From DSWT01 sp035420085 (GTDB lineage: Bacteria; Chloroflexota; Anaerolineae; B4-G1; SLSP01): 64,000 nt of DNA. Where the stretch lies: contig DAOLUH010000028.1 of assembly GCA_035420085.1 (NCBI GenBank), positions 1 to 64,000 of the forward strand. The letters run 5' to 3'. A program made the translations under genes and the position numbers. Under the pieces are notes generated by a model. That model had not been told where the DNA came from. It worked only from the letters and a program-made list of their open reading frames with translations, and did not search any database. Shown here piece by piece: positions 35,387-43,244 of this stretch. How positions within the stretch are numbered: position 1 is the stretch's first letter; every line of letters begins with the position of its first letter.

Positions 35387-36564
35387 CGCGCGGCGAACGT
35401 CCATAGCACGATTTCTGGCGGCGCAAGGAAACGTGCGCGCGGCGCGCCTAGCCCCTCCATCCCCAATCCCCGGCTGACGTAAAGCGTACATGATCCTTCC
35501 CGGTATAATCCCATTTCGTAACGCTTCCCGAAACGGGAACTGGTCGCCAGTGCGCCGTAGAAGGGGAGTCGGATTTGCCCGCCGTGTGTGTGTCCACACA
35601 GGTACAGGTCTACGCCTCCTTGCGCCGCAACGGGCATCAGATCGGGCGTGTGATAGAGCAGCGCCGTGAAATCAATCTCCTGCGCGGGCTGTGCGAGACG
35701 CCTCAACGCGGTTGTGTCGCGGTTCTCATCGTAGGTGGTACGGACGCCAAGAAGCTGGATGTTGATGTTGCCATGCTTAATGACGGCGGCTTGATCGTTG
35801 AGCCAGTGAATATCCAACGTCGAAAATATCTCTGGCACAACGCCCACAATATCAACGACGGGACTGCCGGTGACGGCGTAGACGCCCAGCGGCGCGTGAA
35901 GCTGCGCTAACACGGCGCGCGCTCCTGCTTGGGCCGCCGGATCGTACACCGAGGATAGGTTGAGGTAGTCGCCGGTGAGTAGAATGAGGTCCGGCCGCAG
36001 CGCCTTGACTTGCGCCAGGAGCGCTTGCTCACGCGGCGAAACTCCCTCAAAGTGCAGATCGGAGATGTGCAGGATTTTGAGCGGCGGGGCGCTTTTCCAC
36101 TGCGGTGGATGGTATTGTATCCGGGTGACGGTCAGGCGGAATGGTTCGATCCAGGTGGCGTGGATGGCGGCGGCGCTCACGAGCGCCTGGATGGCCGCGA
36201 CGAGCGCCAGACTCGTGAGTGTAGGCGCAAGCAGCGCCCCGCTCCACGAGAGGACCGCGCGGGCCAGCGTCAACGCCAACAGCGACGGCGTGACCGGCCC
36301 CCACGAGCGTTTCTTGACTGGCAACAGTCCCAACATTGCCCAATCCACAGCGCAAAACAACGCGCTCAACAAGATTGCCGGTAGCTGAAGCGCACGCCAG
36401 GGCCACCCGGCGATAGCGGCCAGCGCAATCCAGGCCGGTAAGAGTTTTAGGGGTTGGATTCGTCCTAGTTCGCCGGTGATGATCAGCGCGCGGTGAACCC
36501 ACGAACTGTTGCCATCCGCGCGGTCGGACGGGATTTTGGGTAAACGTGATACGTTATGGGTCAT
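35383..36564 (-). CDS. Membrane-associated metallophosphoesterase with degenerate GNH motif
   Basis: The protein has 393 residues. Four to five hydrophobic helices (about 40-150) precede a calcineurin-like phosphoesterase domain of the YkuE/YaeI type. Metal motifs present: HISDLHFEG near 170, LLTGDYLN near 198, LLYHTPDL near 308 and CGHTHGGQ near 330. The GNH(D/E) motif expected after VYAV is replaced by TGSPVVD near 237, so a metal-ligating Asn and catalytic His are missing. It may be inactive or altered. Its ATG overlaps the stop of the PurM-like gene (ATGA), and it is followed by rnpB. Confidence 0.82.
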   Translation of the reverse strand: MTHNVSRLPKIPSDRADGNSSWVHRALIITGELGRIQPLKLLPAWIALAAIAGWPWRALQLPAILLSALFCAVDWAMLGLLPVKKRSWGPVTPSLLALTLARAVLSWSGALLAPTLTSLALVAAIQALVSAAAIHATWIEPFRLTVTRIQYHPPQWKSAPPLKILHISDLHFEGVSPREQALLAQVKALRPDLILLTGDYLNLSSVYDPAAQAGARAVLAQLHAPLGVYAVTGSPVVDIVGVVPEIFSTLDIHWLNDQAAVIKHGNINIQLLGVRTTYDENRDTTALRRLAQPAQEIDFTALLYHTPDLMPVAAQGGVDLYLCGHTHGGQIRLPFYGALATSSRFGKRYEMGLYREGSCTLYVSRGLGMEGLGAPRARFLAPPEIVLWTFAAR

Positions 36565-37598
36565 AGCGCATCGAACAACCGCGCAATCTCGTCGCGCGTG
36601 AACCTGGGAAGCGGGTACTCGTCGCGCCCGTCGCGCACGGTGACGCCCGGCGTCTCCCGCAGCGCGCCGATGACGGCGGCGGAGATGCCGGCAGCGTTGA
36701 GCGCCTGGACAACGCGCGGCGCGCTATCGGCGGCGACGGCGGCCAGCAGCGAGCCAGATGCGATCAGGCCGAGTGGGTCAAGGCCCAGCGCGTCGCACAA
36801 AAGGCGCGTCTCGGGGTAGAACGGGAGCGCGGCGGCATCCAACACTGCGCCTACCCCGGCGGCCTCGGTCATCTCGTAGATGCCGGTGGCGACGCCGCCT
36901 TCGGTGGGATCGTGCATCGCGTGGACTTCGCCGTTTGCCGTGACCAATGCGGCATCTCGCACAACGCTGATGCCGGGGTCGTGCAAAAATTGCGTCGCGC
37001 GCTTCACAACCGCGGCAGCGACTTGGCCCCGCAATCGGTCGGCGGCTTCACGCGCCAGGAGCGCCGTCCCCTCCACGCAGATGCCTTTGGTAAGGATGAG
37101 GGCGTCGCCAGGCCGCGCGCCATCGGAGCGCACCAGGCGCTCCGGTGTGACCTCGCCGAACATCGCGCCGACGGCAATAGGGCGATCCAGACCATGCGTG
37201 ATCTCGGTATGCCCCCCGACAACGCTCACGCCAATTTCGTCGCCGGCCGCGTGCAGTTGGGCGAAAATGCGCTCTACCAGCGCGTGATCGGCTTTGTCTT
37301 CGGGCAGCAGCAACGTGCCGATGAACCAGCGCGGCTGCGCGCCCAGGCAAGCCACATCGTTGGCATTGACGTTCATCACGTACCAACCAATTTCATCGGT
37401 GGCAAAAGTGATGGGATCGCTTTTGGCGACGAGGTAGCGATCTCCGAAGTCAATCACCGCTGCGTCGCGTCCCAGGCCGGGGCCGAAGATCACCCGCGCG
37501 TCCTGTCCCGCCGGTGTGCGGCTCAATAATGTAATGAGGTCGGTCTGCGGAAGTTTGCCGATGGGATAAATTGAAGTCTCTTGACGTCGTATGGTCAT
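36561..37598 (-). CDS. AIR synthase-related (PurM/HypE/ThiL-like) protein
   Basis: The protein has 345 residues. The ATG at 37598 is preferred over an in-frame TTG one codon earlier. The ATP-grasp-unrelated PurM fold is indicated by LGRDAAVIDFG near 43, the Asp/Asn-rich VMNVNANDVACLGAQPRWF near 73, VVGGHTEI near 125, and DPTEGGVATGIYEMTEAAGVG near 225. The combination resembles HypE-type proteins, but no hydrogenase maturation genes are nearby and the C-terminal Cys of HypE is absent, so the substrate is unknown. It is translationally coupled to the metallophosphoesterase. Confidence 0.8.
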   Translation of the reverse strand: MTIRRQETSIYPIGKLPQTDLITLLSRTPAGQDARVIFGPGLGRDAAVIDFGDRYLVAKSDPITFATDEIGWYVMNVNANDVACLGAQPRWFIGTLLLPEDKADHALVERIFAQLHAAGDEIGVSVVGGHTEITHGLDRPIAVGAMFGEVTPERLVRSDGARPGDALILTKGICVEGTALLAREAADRLRGQVAAAVVKRATQFLHDPGISVVRDAALVTANGEVHAMHDPTEGGVATGIYEMTEAAGVGAVLDAAALPFYPETRLLCDALGLDPLGLIASGSLLAAVAADSAPRVVQALNAAGISAAVIGALRETPGVTVRDGRDEYPLPRFTRDEIARLFDAL

Positions 37599-37628
37599 CA
37601 AAAATCCTCGTGTGGAGGTGAAGTGGAT

Positions 37629-38900
37629 CTACTCGCCCACCAGGATGGCGATTTCATCCACTGCTGCGCCGTAGGTGTGCCCGGAGGCGTAGATGTCTAC
37701 CCGCTGGATGGCGACTGGCTCAATGCCCTTTTCTTTGAGCAGCGGCAACAAGTCGGGGGATTCGTAGTTGTGCCAGACGCCGGCCTGCGCTACCTTGATG
37801 TGCAAGGCTTGCCATTCGCAGCTCTGGCAGAAGGGTTGATCGCTACCTTCGATGGCATAAAAGCCCTGGAGCCATTCGCGGACTGCGCCATTCTGATCGG
37901 TGAACTTGACCCGGATCATGACGGGACATTCAGTGCCCAGCGACCCGCACACGCCGAGGGTTTGCACATCCACGCGCACCCGCGCGCGCACTCGCAGTGA
38001 CTTGATCCCACGAATGTCCTGGTTGATCTCTTGGGTGACGCCGGTCTCGGCGAATTCTTGCCCTACGCGGGTCAGCAGGATGATTTTGTGATTATCGCCC
38101 AGGGCCGTTTGTCGCACCGTGCCGCCGCTGGTGTTGGCAAAAGCGGTGCGCGTGTAGACCTCCCAGGTGCCTTCGAGCGGCGCTTCAAAGTCGCCATTGC
38201 GGTTGCGCAGAATGTTACGTTCGCCGGTATAAATCTCCTTTAACCCGTTGGCAGTTAGCTCGGCCCGTTGGAGTTCGGCGAGAACAAATTTCTCCCTGGT
38301 TGCCGGATTGGGGATGTGTGCCTGTCCACTGCTGACGGAGAACTCGGTTTGATCGTTCTCGACGACAATTCTGTAGGTGCCCTGGCCCATATCGGCTGTG
38401 CCGTGTGGGGTTTGGATGTGCAGGATAGTCGCCCGGGCATTGTTCTCGACGGATAGCTGGATGTTGGATCCCCGGCGAATGTTCAGTGTGACATGATGGG
38501 GAAGCTGGCTCATAGCAAAACGGGGAGTCTGGGCGCTGTTGATGATCACCTCAGTTTCACCATAGCATTGCACCGTGATGATGGGAATTGCCGCCTCGTC
38601 ACCTTTACTGTTATCGGGATGGTAGAAAAGTAACCAGGCCTCGGCGTTCTCAGAAAGCCTGAGCGTGCTGTTGATAGCGATCTCGGTATTCTCGTTGAGC
38701 AGGATTGAGGTGTTACTGCGCGCTTGTTGTTGCGAGACTGTGCCGGTGCGCGGTTGGACGACGATCTTCAGAGGTCGGGTGGTGTTCAACAGTAGCCAGC
38801 GCGCGCTGAGTGGGACGCCGATCGCCAGTCCCAGACAGACGAAAAAAGAGGTCAGAAGGATGACCCAGGCGACGTTCTCGAATTTCTTGAACTTTTTCAT
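37629..38900 (-). CDS. Secreted/membrane-anchored protein with FecR-like region
   Basis: About 423 residues from the ATG at 38900 (frame open further upstream, but that part overlaps the acylphosphatase gene). MKKFKKFENVAWVILLTSFFVCLGLAIGVPL is a signal anchor. Residues about 60-240 have short beta-strand repeats with small-residue turns (NTSILLNENTEIAINSTLRLSENAEAWLLF ... GTYRIVVENDQTEFSVSSGQAHI), resembling FecR-type beta domains. Residues about 270-420 look like a jelly-roll module (NGDFEAPLEGTWEVYT ... GAAVDEIAILV). It is probably extracytoplasmic and its function is unknown. Confidence 0.7.
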   Translation of the reverse strand: MKKFKKFENVAWVILLTSFFVCLGLAIGVPLSARWLLLNTTRPLKIVVQPRTGTVSQQQARSNTSILLNENTEIAINSTLRLSENAEAWLLFYHPDNSKGDEAAIPIITVQCYGETEVIINSAQTPRFAMSQLPHHVTLNIRRGSNIQLSVENNARATILHIQTPHGTADMGQGTYRIVVENDQTEFSVSSGQAHIPNPATREKFVLAELQRAELTANGLKEIYTGERNILRNRNGDFEAPLEGTWEVYTRTAFANTSGGTVRQTALGDNHKIILLTRVGQEFAETGVTQEINQDIRGIKSLRVRARVRVDVQTLGVCGSLGTECPVMIRVKFTDQNGAVREWLQGFYAIEGSDQPFCQSCEWQALHIKVAQAGVWHNYESPDLLPLLKEKGIEPVAIQRVDIYASGHTYGAAVDEIAILVGE

Positions 38901-38913
38901 CGTTGTGCCGCGT

Positions 38914-39207
38914 CTACCAGCGGATATTGAACCCGCCATACGTATCTTTGGCGGCGTACCAGTTGATGTCGAGATGGCTGACCAGGCCATAGCGCGGCCC
39001 ATTTTGCACATGCTGCGTCAAACGCTGCAACGTGTCGCGCGGGCCTTCTGCCCAAATCTCGACGGTTCCCTCATCGCGGTTGCGCACCCATCCTACAACG
39101 CCCAGGGCCAGCGCCCGCGCTTGCACGAAACTGCGAAAACCCACACCTTGCACCTCGCCATGGACGATGATATGGACTGCGGCCTTTGCACGATCAACAT
39201 CGGTCAT
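38914..39207 (-). CDS. acyP: Acylphosphatase
   Basis: About 97 residues from the ATG at 39207, which follows GGAGGTAGAC; an earlier ATG at 39222 is less likely. Family signatures: HIIVHGEVQGVGFRSFVQARA, with the catalytic Arg in VGFRS, then GWVRNRDEGTVEIWAEGP with the catalytic Asn in VRN. It hydrolyses acyl phosphates such as carbamoyl or acetyl phosphate. It lies 13 nt upstream of the FecR-like gene. Confidence 0.94.
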   Translation of the reverse strand: MTDVDRAKAAVHIIVHGEVQGVGFRSFVQARALALGVVGWVRNRDEGTVEIWAEGPRDTLQRLTQHVQNGPRYGLVSHLDINWYAAKDTYGGFNIRW

Positions 39208-39275
39208 ACTGTCTACCTCCATTGTTCCCCTATTCTATCCAAGTCACCCCGTCTGGCAAATGCCTGTGGGCTTAC

Positions 39276-39296
39276 CTGCCCCCGAGACGGGGGCAG
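39276..39296. repeat. GC-rich palindrome with AGA loop
   Basis: CTGCCCCCG-AGA-CGGGGGCAG is a perfect 9-bp stem, followed by tgagc as in the terminal array (63505 onward). It lies in the divergent gap between acyP and a glycosyltransferase gene and belongs to a dispersed family in this window. Confidence 0.7.
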
Positions 39297-39323
39297 TGAG
39301 CAAGCGGCCATCCGTGGTTGATT

Positions 39324-39351
39324 TTGTCATTCTTTCAAACCGGATTATAAT
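39324..39351 (+). promoter_or_regulatory. Strong predicted promoter of a glycosyltransferase gene
   Basis: TTGTCA (39324-39329), a 16-nt spacer and a perfect TATAAT (39346-39351). The expected start is near 39358, 4 nt before the ATG at 39362, which implies a leaderless or nearly leaderless message. Confidence 0.65.
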
Positions 39352-39361
39352 GAAACTGCTT

Positions 39362-40504
39362 ATGAACGCAGACAACCGACGTCTGGTAGCCATTAACGCG
39401 CATTTGCTGTCCGCCGGGGATTCGTATCGCAGCGCCGGTATTGCTGTCTATGTGGCGAATCTTCTCCATCACCTTGCCCACACTGTGAACGGCCTGGAGT
39501 ATTGTATGCTGCTGGGCGATAAACAGGTGGCGGCGGAAGGCTTTTATCCGCCGGCTATCTTTTCCCGAATTCCTACCGGTCGGCCAACCGTGCGCATCCT
39601 TTGGGAGCAGAGCGTGCTGCCCTGGGTGTTGCGCCGCATCAACGCCGATTTGCTCCATGCGCCAGCCTTTGTCGGCCCGCTGCTGTCGCCTTGCCCGCAG
39701 GTCATCACCGTTCACGACCTGAGCTTTTTGCGCTACCCGGAGTTTTTCCGACGCGGCAATCGCCTGTACTTGCAGACGTTCACCGGCATCGCCTGTCGTC
39801 GCGCCGCCGCCGTGATTGCCGTGTCGAATTTCACCGCCAGCGAGGTACGGACGCTGTTGCGTGTTCCTGCCGCACAGGTTCACACAATCTATCATGGCGT
39901 TGATCCGCGGTTCCGCCCTCTCCCGCGCAAAGAAGTGGATGCTTTCCGTCGCGCAATGCAGTTGCCCGAACGCTTTGTGCTGTACCTGGGAACGCTGGAG
40001 CCGCGCAAGAACCTGCCCCAACTGGTGCGCGCTTTTGCCCGGCTGCGCGACCCTGATCTGCACCTGGTTCTGGCCGGGGGACGGGGATGGCTCTACGAAG
40101 AGGTTTTCGCCGAGGTTGAACGTCTGGGACTAGGTGCGCGCGTCCATTTCCCCGGCTACGTGGCGGCTGAGGCGCAAGCCCTGTGGTACAATGCTGCGGA
40201 AGCATTTGCCTATATTTCTCGTTACGAAGGCTTCGGTTTCCCCGTCCTGGAAGCGTTGGCCTGCGGCATTCCGACCTTGACCGCGGCGAAAACGTCATTG
40301 CCCGAAGCGGGCGGTGACGGCGTCTTGATGGTCGCGCCTGACGATGAGGCAGCCGTGACCGAGGGTTTGCAGCGCCTGCTTACGGATGCGGCGTTGCGAA
40401 CCGAGTTGCGTCAGCGTGGATTGGCGCACGCGGCGCATTTCTCCTGGCCGGAGACGGCGCGCCAGACAGCAGCGCTCTATCGTCAAGTTCTGGACGCACA
40501 CTGA
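39362..40504 (+). CDS. Glycosyltransferase family 4 (mannosyltransferase-like)
   Basis: About 380 residues from the ATG at 39362. The ATG at 39350 lies inside the predicted -10 box, so it is disfavoured. Motifs: LVAINAHLLSAGDSYRSAGIAVYV at the N-terminus, VHDLSFLRYPEF near 118, AVSNFTASEV near 152, LYLGTLEPRKNLPQLVRAFA near 202 and SRYEGFGFPVLEALACGIPTLTA near 290 with the E-x7-E motif. It is similar to GT4 enzymes of O-antigen and capsule clusters. The adjacent downstream gene encodes an initiating sugar transferase. Confidence 0.9.
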   Translation: MNADNRRLVAINAHLLSAGDSYRSAGIAVYVANLLHHLAHTVNGLEYCMLLGDKQVAAEGFYPPAIFSRIPTGRPTVRILWEQSVLPWVLRRINADLLHAPAFVGPLLSPCPQVITVHDLSFLRYPEFFRRGNRLYLQTFTGIACRRAAAVIAVSNFTASEVRTLLRVPAAQVHTIYHGVDPRFRPLPRKEVDAFRRAMQLPERFVLYLGTLEPRKNLPQLVRAFARLRDPDLHLVLAGGRGWLYEEVFAEVERLGLGARVHFPGYVAAEAQALWYNAAEAFAYISRYEGFGFPVLEALACGIPTLTAAKTSLPEAGGDGVLMVAPDDEAAVTEGLQRLLTDAALRTELRQRGLAHAAHFSWPETARQTAALYRQVLDAH

Positions 40505-40513
40505 GGGGGCAGG

Positions 40514-41935
40514 ATGGACGCAAAACACCGCAACGCAGCGCCAGCTTGGGTCATTATCATGGATATTGTGATGATTAACCTGGCTATGGGACTGGCTTAC
40601 CTCCTACGCTATCGCTTGCAATGGTTTGTGGATGTTATCTTTGACGCGCCGTTTACTGCTTATCTCCTTTTTTCTGCTCTCTTTTCGGTCGCCGTTCCTT
40701 TGATCTTGTGGTTCGGCAAGTCCTACAGTCATTGGCGCGGACGGGTATGGATTGATCAGATTTTTCAGATCGCCACGACGGTGGCGACGGCGTTGGTTCT
40801 GGCGCTCGCGGGGGCGTTTGCTTTCCGTCCCCTGGTTTACTCGCGTTTACTGCTCCTGGAAGCCGGTTTCTTCATGGTAGTGTTGATTGCCCTGGGACGC
40901 GGGATTGCCTTGCTCATCCAGGCGCACTTGCGCCGTAAAGGCATCGGCGTCCGGCGCACGGTGATTGTAGGCGCCGGCGAAGTGGGCCGCCGGGTGATGC
41001 GTACCCTCGTCGCGCGCCCCGACCTCGGTTACTCCATCGTCGGCTACGTGGATGATAACCCGGACAAAGGCGAAGGCGGTCTGGGCCGCATCAAAGGTCT
41101 GGGCGACCTCGATAAACTTCCCGGCATCATCGAATCAGAAAGCGTGGATGAAGTCATCATCACCCTGCCGTGGACTTATCAACGGCGTATCCTGAACATC
41201 CTGCGCGAGTGTGAGCGGCGTAAGGTGGCCGCGCGGCTGGTGCCTGATCTGTTTCAGATGAGCCTGAGTCGTGTGGAAGTGAGCGACCTGGGCGGCGTGC
41301 CGCTCATTGAGGTGCGCGAAATCGCATTTAGTCCCATCGCACTGATCATCAAGCGGGTGATGGACCTTTTTGTGGCCAGCCTGGGCCTGCTCCTGGGCTG
41401 GCCGGTCTTGCTGCTCATTGCCTTAGCGATTAAACATGATTCGCCAGGGCCGGTATTATTCCAGCAAGAGCGAGTCGGAAAAAGCCACAAACGTTTCATT
41501 ATGTACAAATTTCGCTCAATGCGTGTGGGCGCTGAAGAAGAGCTGGCTAAACTTAGGGAGGCCGCCGAACGCGATGACATCACCTTCAAGATGCGCGACG
41601 ATCCGCGGGTGACGCGGGTGGGGCGCTTTCTGCGCCGCACCAGTCTGGATGAATTGCCACAGCTCATCAACATTATCAAGGGCGACATGAGTATGGTCGG
41701 TCCACGGCCGCCCATCCCCGCCGAAGTGGAACAATACCAACCCTGGCATCTAAAACGTTTGACCGTCCCGCCGGGTATGACGGGTCTGTGGCAGGTGAGT
41801 GGGCGCAGCGAACTGACCTTCGATGAAATGGTGCTGCTGGATCTGTACTACATCGAACACTGGTCGCCGTGGTTAGATATCGCCATCATGCTGCGCAGCG
41901 TACCTCAAGTTCTGCTCGGCGTGGGCGCATATTAA
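40514..41935 (+). CDS. Polyprenyl-phosphate sugar phosphotransferase (second initiating transferase)
   Basis: The protein has 473 residues, with four N-terminal transmembrane helices, a Rossmann-like central domain (VIVGAGEVGRRVMRTL near 153) and a C-terminal bacterial sugar transferase domain: KRVMDLFVASLGLLLGWPVL near 278, GPVLFQQERVGKSHKRFIMYKFRSM near 310, DELPQLINIIKGDMSMVGPRPP near 377, PPGMTGLWQVSGRSEL near 418. It resembles the island-terminal enzyme at 27079 but differs in the central region. It probably initiates a separate glycan. A GGGGGCAGG site precedes the ATG. Confidence 0.93.
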   Translation: MDAKHRNAAPAWVIIMDIVMINLAMGLAYLLRYRLQWFVDVIFDAPFTAYLLFSALFSVAVPLILWFGKSYSHWRGRVWIDQIFQIATTVATALVLALAGAFAFRPLVYSRLLLLEAGFFMVVLIALGRGIALLIQAHLRRKGIGVRRTVIVGAGEVGRRVMRTLVARPDLGYSIVGYVDDNPDKGEGGLGRIKGLGDLDKLPGIIESESVDEVIITLPWTYQRRILNILRECERRKVAARLVPDLFQMSLSRVEVSDLGGVPLIEVREIAFSPIALIIKRVMDLFVASLGLLLGWPVLLLIALAIKHDSPGPVLFQQERVGKSHKRFIMYKFRSMRVGAEEELAKLREAAERDDITFKMRDDPRVTRVGRFLRRTSLDELPQLINIIKGDMSMVGPRPPIPAEVEQYQPWHLKRLTVPPGMTGLWQVSGRSELTFDEMVLLDLYYIEHWSPWLDIAIMLRSVPQVLLGVGAY

Positions 41936-41952
41936 CGTTATAACAGATACTC

Positions 41953-41986
41953 ACCCTTGCGAAGGTTTTTGAACCTTCGCAAGGGT
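41953..41986 (+). promoter_or_regulatory. Perfect 15-bp hairpin before the M20 peptidase gene
   Basis: ACCCTTGCGAAGGTT (41953-41967), loop TTTG, AACCTTCGCAAGGGT (41972-41986). GGAGGTAG and the ATG at 42003 follow directly. No long T-run is present, so it may be a leader element or a dispersed repeat as well as a terminator for the preceding gene. A related copy precedes the next gene. Confidence 0.6.
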
Positions 41987-42002
41987 TTCGGAGGTAGAGA
42001 AT

Positions 42003-43193
42003 ATGCATCCCTGGGAACTTACTGCTGAAGAGCGTCAGGCTCTACTCGATTTTCTCGGCGCGCTGGTCCGCACGCCTAGTTTTTCTGGCGACGAAGGGGC
42101 GGTGGCCGCGTTGATTATGGCCGAAATGCGGCGTCTTGGGTTTGACGCCGTGAGCATGGACGCTGGCGGCAACGTGCTGGGTCTCATCGGTCCACAGACC
42201 GGTCCCACGCTGATGTTCAATAGCCACATGGATACCGTCAAAGTGGCCGATCCTTCCGCCTGGCGCGTGAATCCTTTTGGCGCGGAAATTCACGAGGGCC
42301 GTCTCTATGGGTTGGGCGCATGTGACATGAAGAGTGGCCTGGCAGCGACCGTGTATGCTGCGGCGTTGCTAAAGAAGCGCGGCGTCGCCTTGCAAGGTCC
42401 GATCTGCGTGGCGTGCGTTGGCCTCGAAGAACCTGCCGAAGGCACATGCACGCGGATTGTGTTTGAAGAAGACCGGTTGTGTCCCGATTGGGTGGTCATT
42501 GCCGAGCCGTCAAACCTCCAGATCGTGCGCGGGCAACGTGGCCACGTGGAGATGACGTTGAGCGTCAAGGGGCGTTCTGCGCACTCATCGGCCCCGGAGT
42601 TGGGCAGCAATGCCATTTGTACGGCGGCGCGCCTGGTCTTCAACCTGGAAATCCTCGCCGGCCAGTTGGCGGATGACCCGTTTCTGGGGCCGGGCGTCCT
42701 CGCTGTTACCGACATTCGCTCGCACGCCGTCAGCCGCAACGCCATCCCCGACCGCTGTGAGTTGACCTTGGACCGCCGTCTGACCGTCGGCGAAACGGAG
42801 GCGATGGCGGTGCTCGAAGTGCAGCGCATCATCAACCGCGAGGGCGCCAATGCTGAAATCAAAGTGATTGAGGAAGAAGTGACCACGCACACCGGCAAGA
42901 CCTACCGCGTGCGGCGTGCGTCGCTGCCGTGGGCTTTGGAGGAACGCCACCCGCTGGTGAAGGCGCTGGCGCAGGCTGCGCGGACCGTGGGCTTGCGTCC
43001 AACGATGACGCGCTGGCATTTTGCGACGGAGGGCGCGTACACTGCCGCCGTAGCGCAAGTACCGACCGTCGGCTTCGGCCCCGGCAACCCCGCCCTACCG
43101 CACACCGTCAACGAATATGTGGAGATTGAGCAGGTCTACGCTGCCGTCCAGGCTTACGCTGCGTTGGGCGAGCAACTGCTTGGCAAGAAATGA
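42003..43193 (+). CDS. M20 family metallopeptidase (YgeY/ArgE/DapE-like)
   Basis: The protein has 396 residues. Dinuclear zinc motifs are visible: FNSHMDTV near 77 (His, Asp), YGLGACDMKSG near 104 (Asp), GLEEPAEGT near 141 (Glu-Glu), VVIAEPSN near 166, and GPGNPALPHTVNEYV near 360 (His). The dimerisation lid begins near GQRGHVEMTLSVKGRSAHSS. The family includes deacetylases, carboxypeptidases and YgeY-type hydrolases; a precise substrate cannot be given. It is followed by psuG. Confidence 0.88.
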   Translation: MHPWELTAEERQALLDFLGALVRTPSFSGDEGAVAALIMAEMRRLGFDAVSMDAGGNVLGLIGPQTGPTLMFNSHMDTVKVADPSAWRVNPFGAEIHEGRLYGLGACDMKSGLAATVYAAALLKKRGVALQGPICVACVGLEEPAEGTCTRIVFEEDRLCPDWVVIAEPSNLQIVRGQRGHVEMTLSVKGRSAHSSAPELGSNAICTAARLVFNLEILAGQLADDPFLGPGVLAVTDIRSHAVSRNAIPDRCELTLDRRLTVGETEAMAVLEVQRIINREGANAEIKVIEEEVTTHTGKTYRVRRASLPWALEERHPLVKALAQAARTVGLRPTMTRWHFATEGAYTAAVAQVPTVGFGPGNPALPHTVNEYVEIEQVYAAVQAYAALGEQLLGKK

Positions 43194-43198
43194 TTTTA

Positions 43199-43232
43199 AC
43201 CCTGGCGAAGATTCAGCAACCTTCACCAGGGT
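43199..43232 (+). promoter_or_regulatory. Related hairpin before psuG
   Basis: ACCCTGGCGAAGATT (43199-43213), loop CAGC, AACCTTCACCAGGGT (43218-43232); 13 of 15 positions pair. Arm length, 4-nt loop and position directly before TAAGGAG match the hairpin at 41953-41986. Confidence 0.55.
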
Positions 43233-43244
43233 AAGGAGTGATCT

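Noticed and set aside
34859..35477. Several overlapping plus-strand open frames of 114-159 codons
   Set aside because: They lie over RNase P RNA and its promoter. The RNA signatures and P1 pairing explain the sequence.
36561..37598. HypE hydrogenase maturation protein
   Set aside because: The fold fits, but the C-terminal Cys-containing tail needed for cyanide transfer is missing and no hyp genes are nearby.
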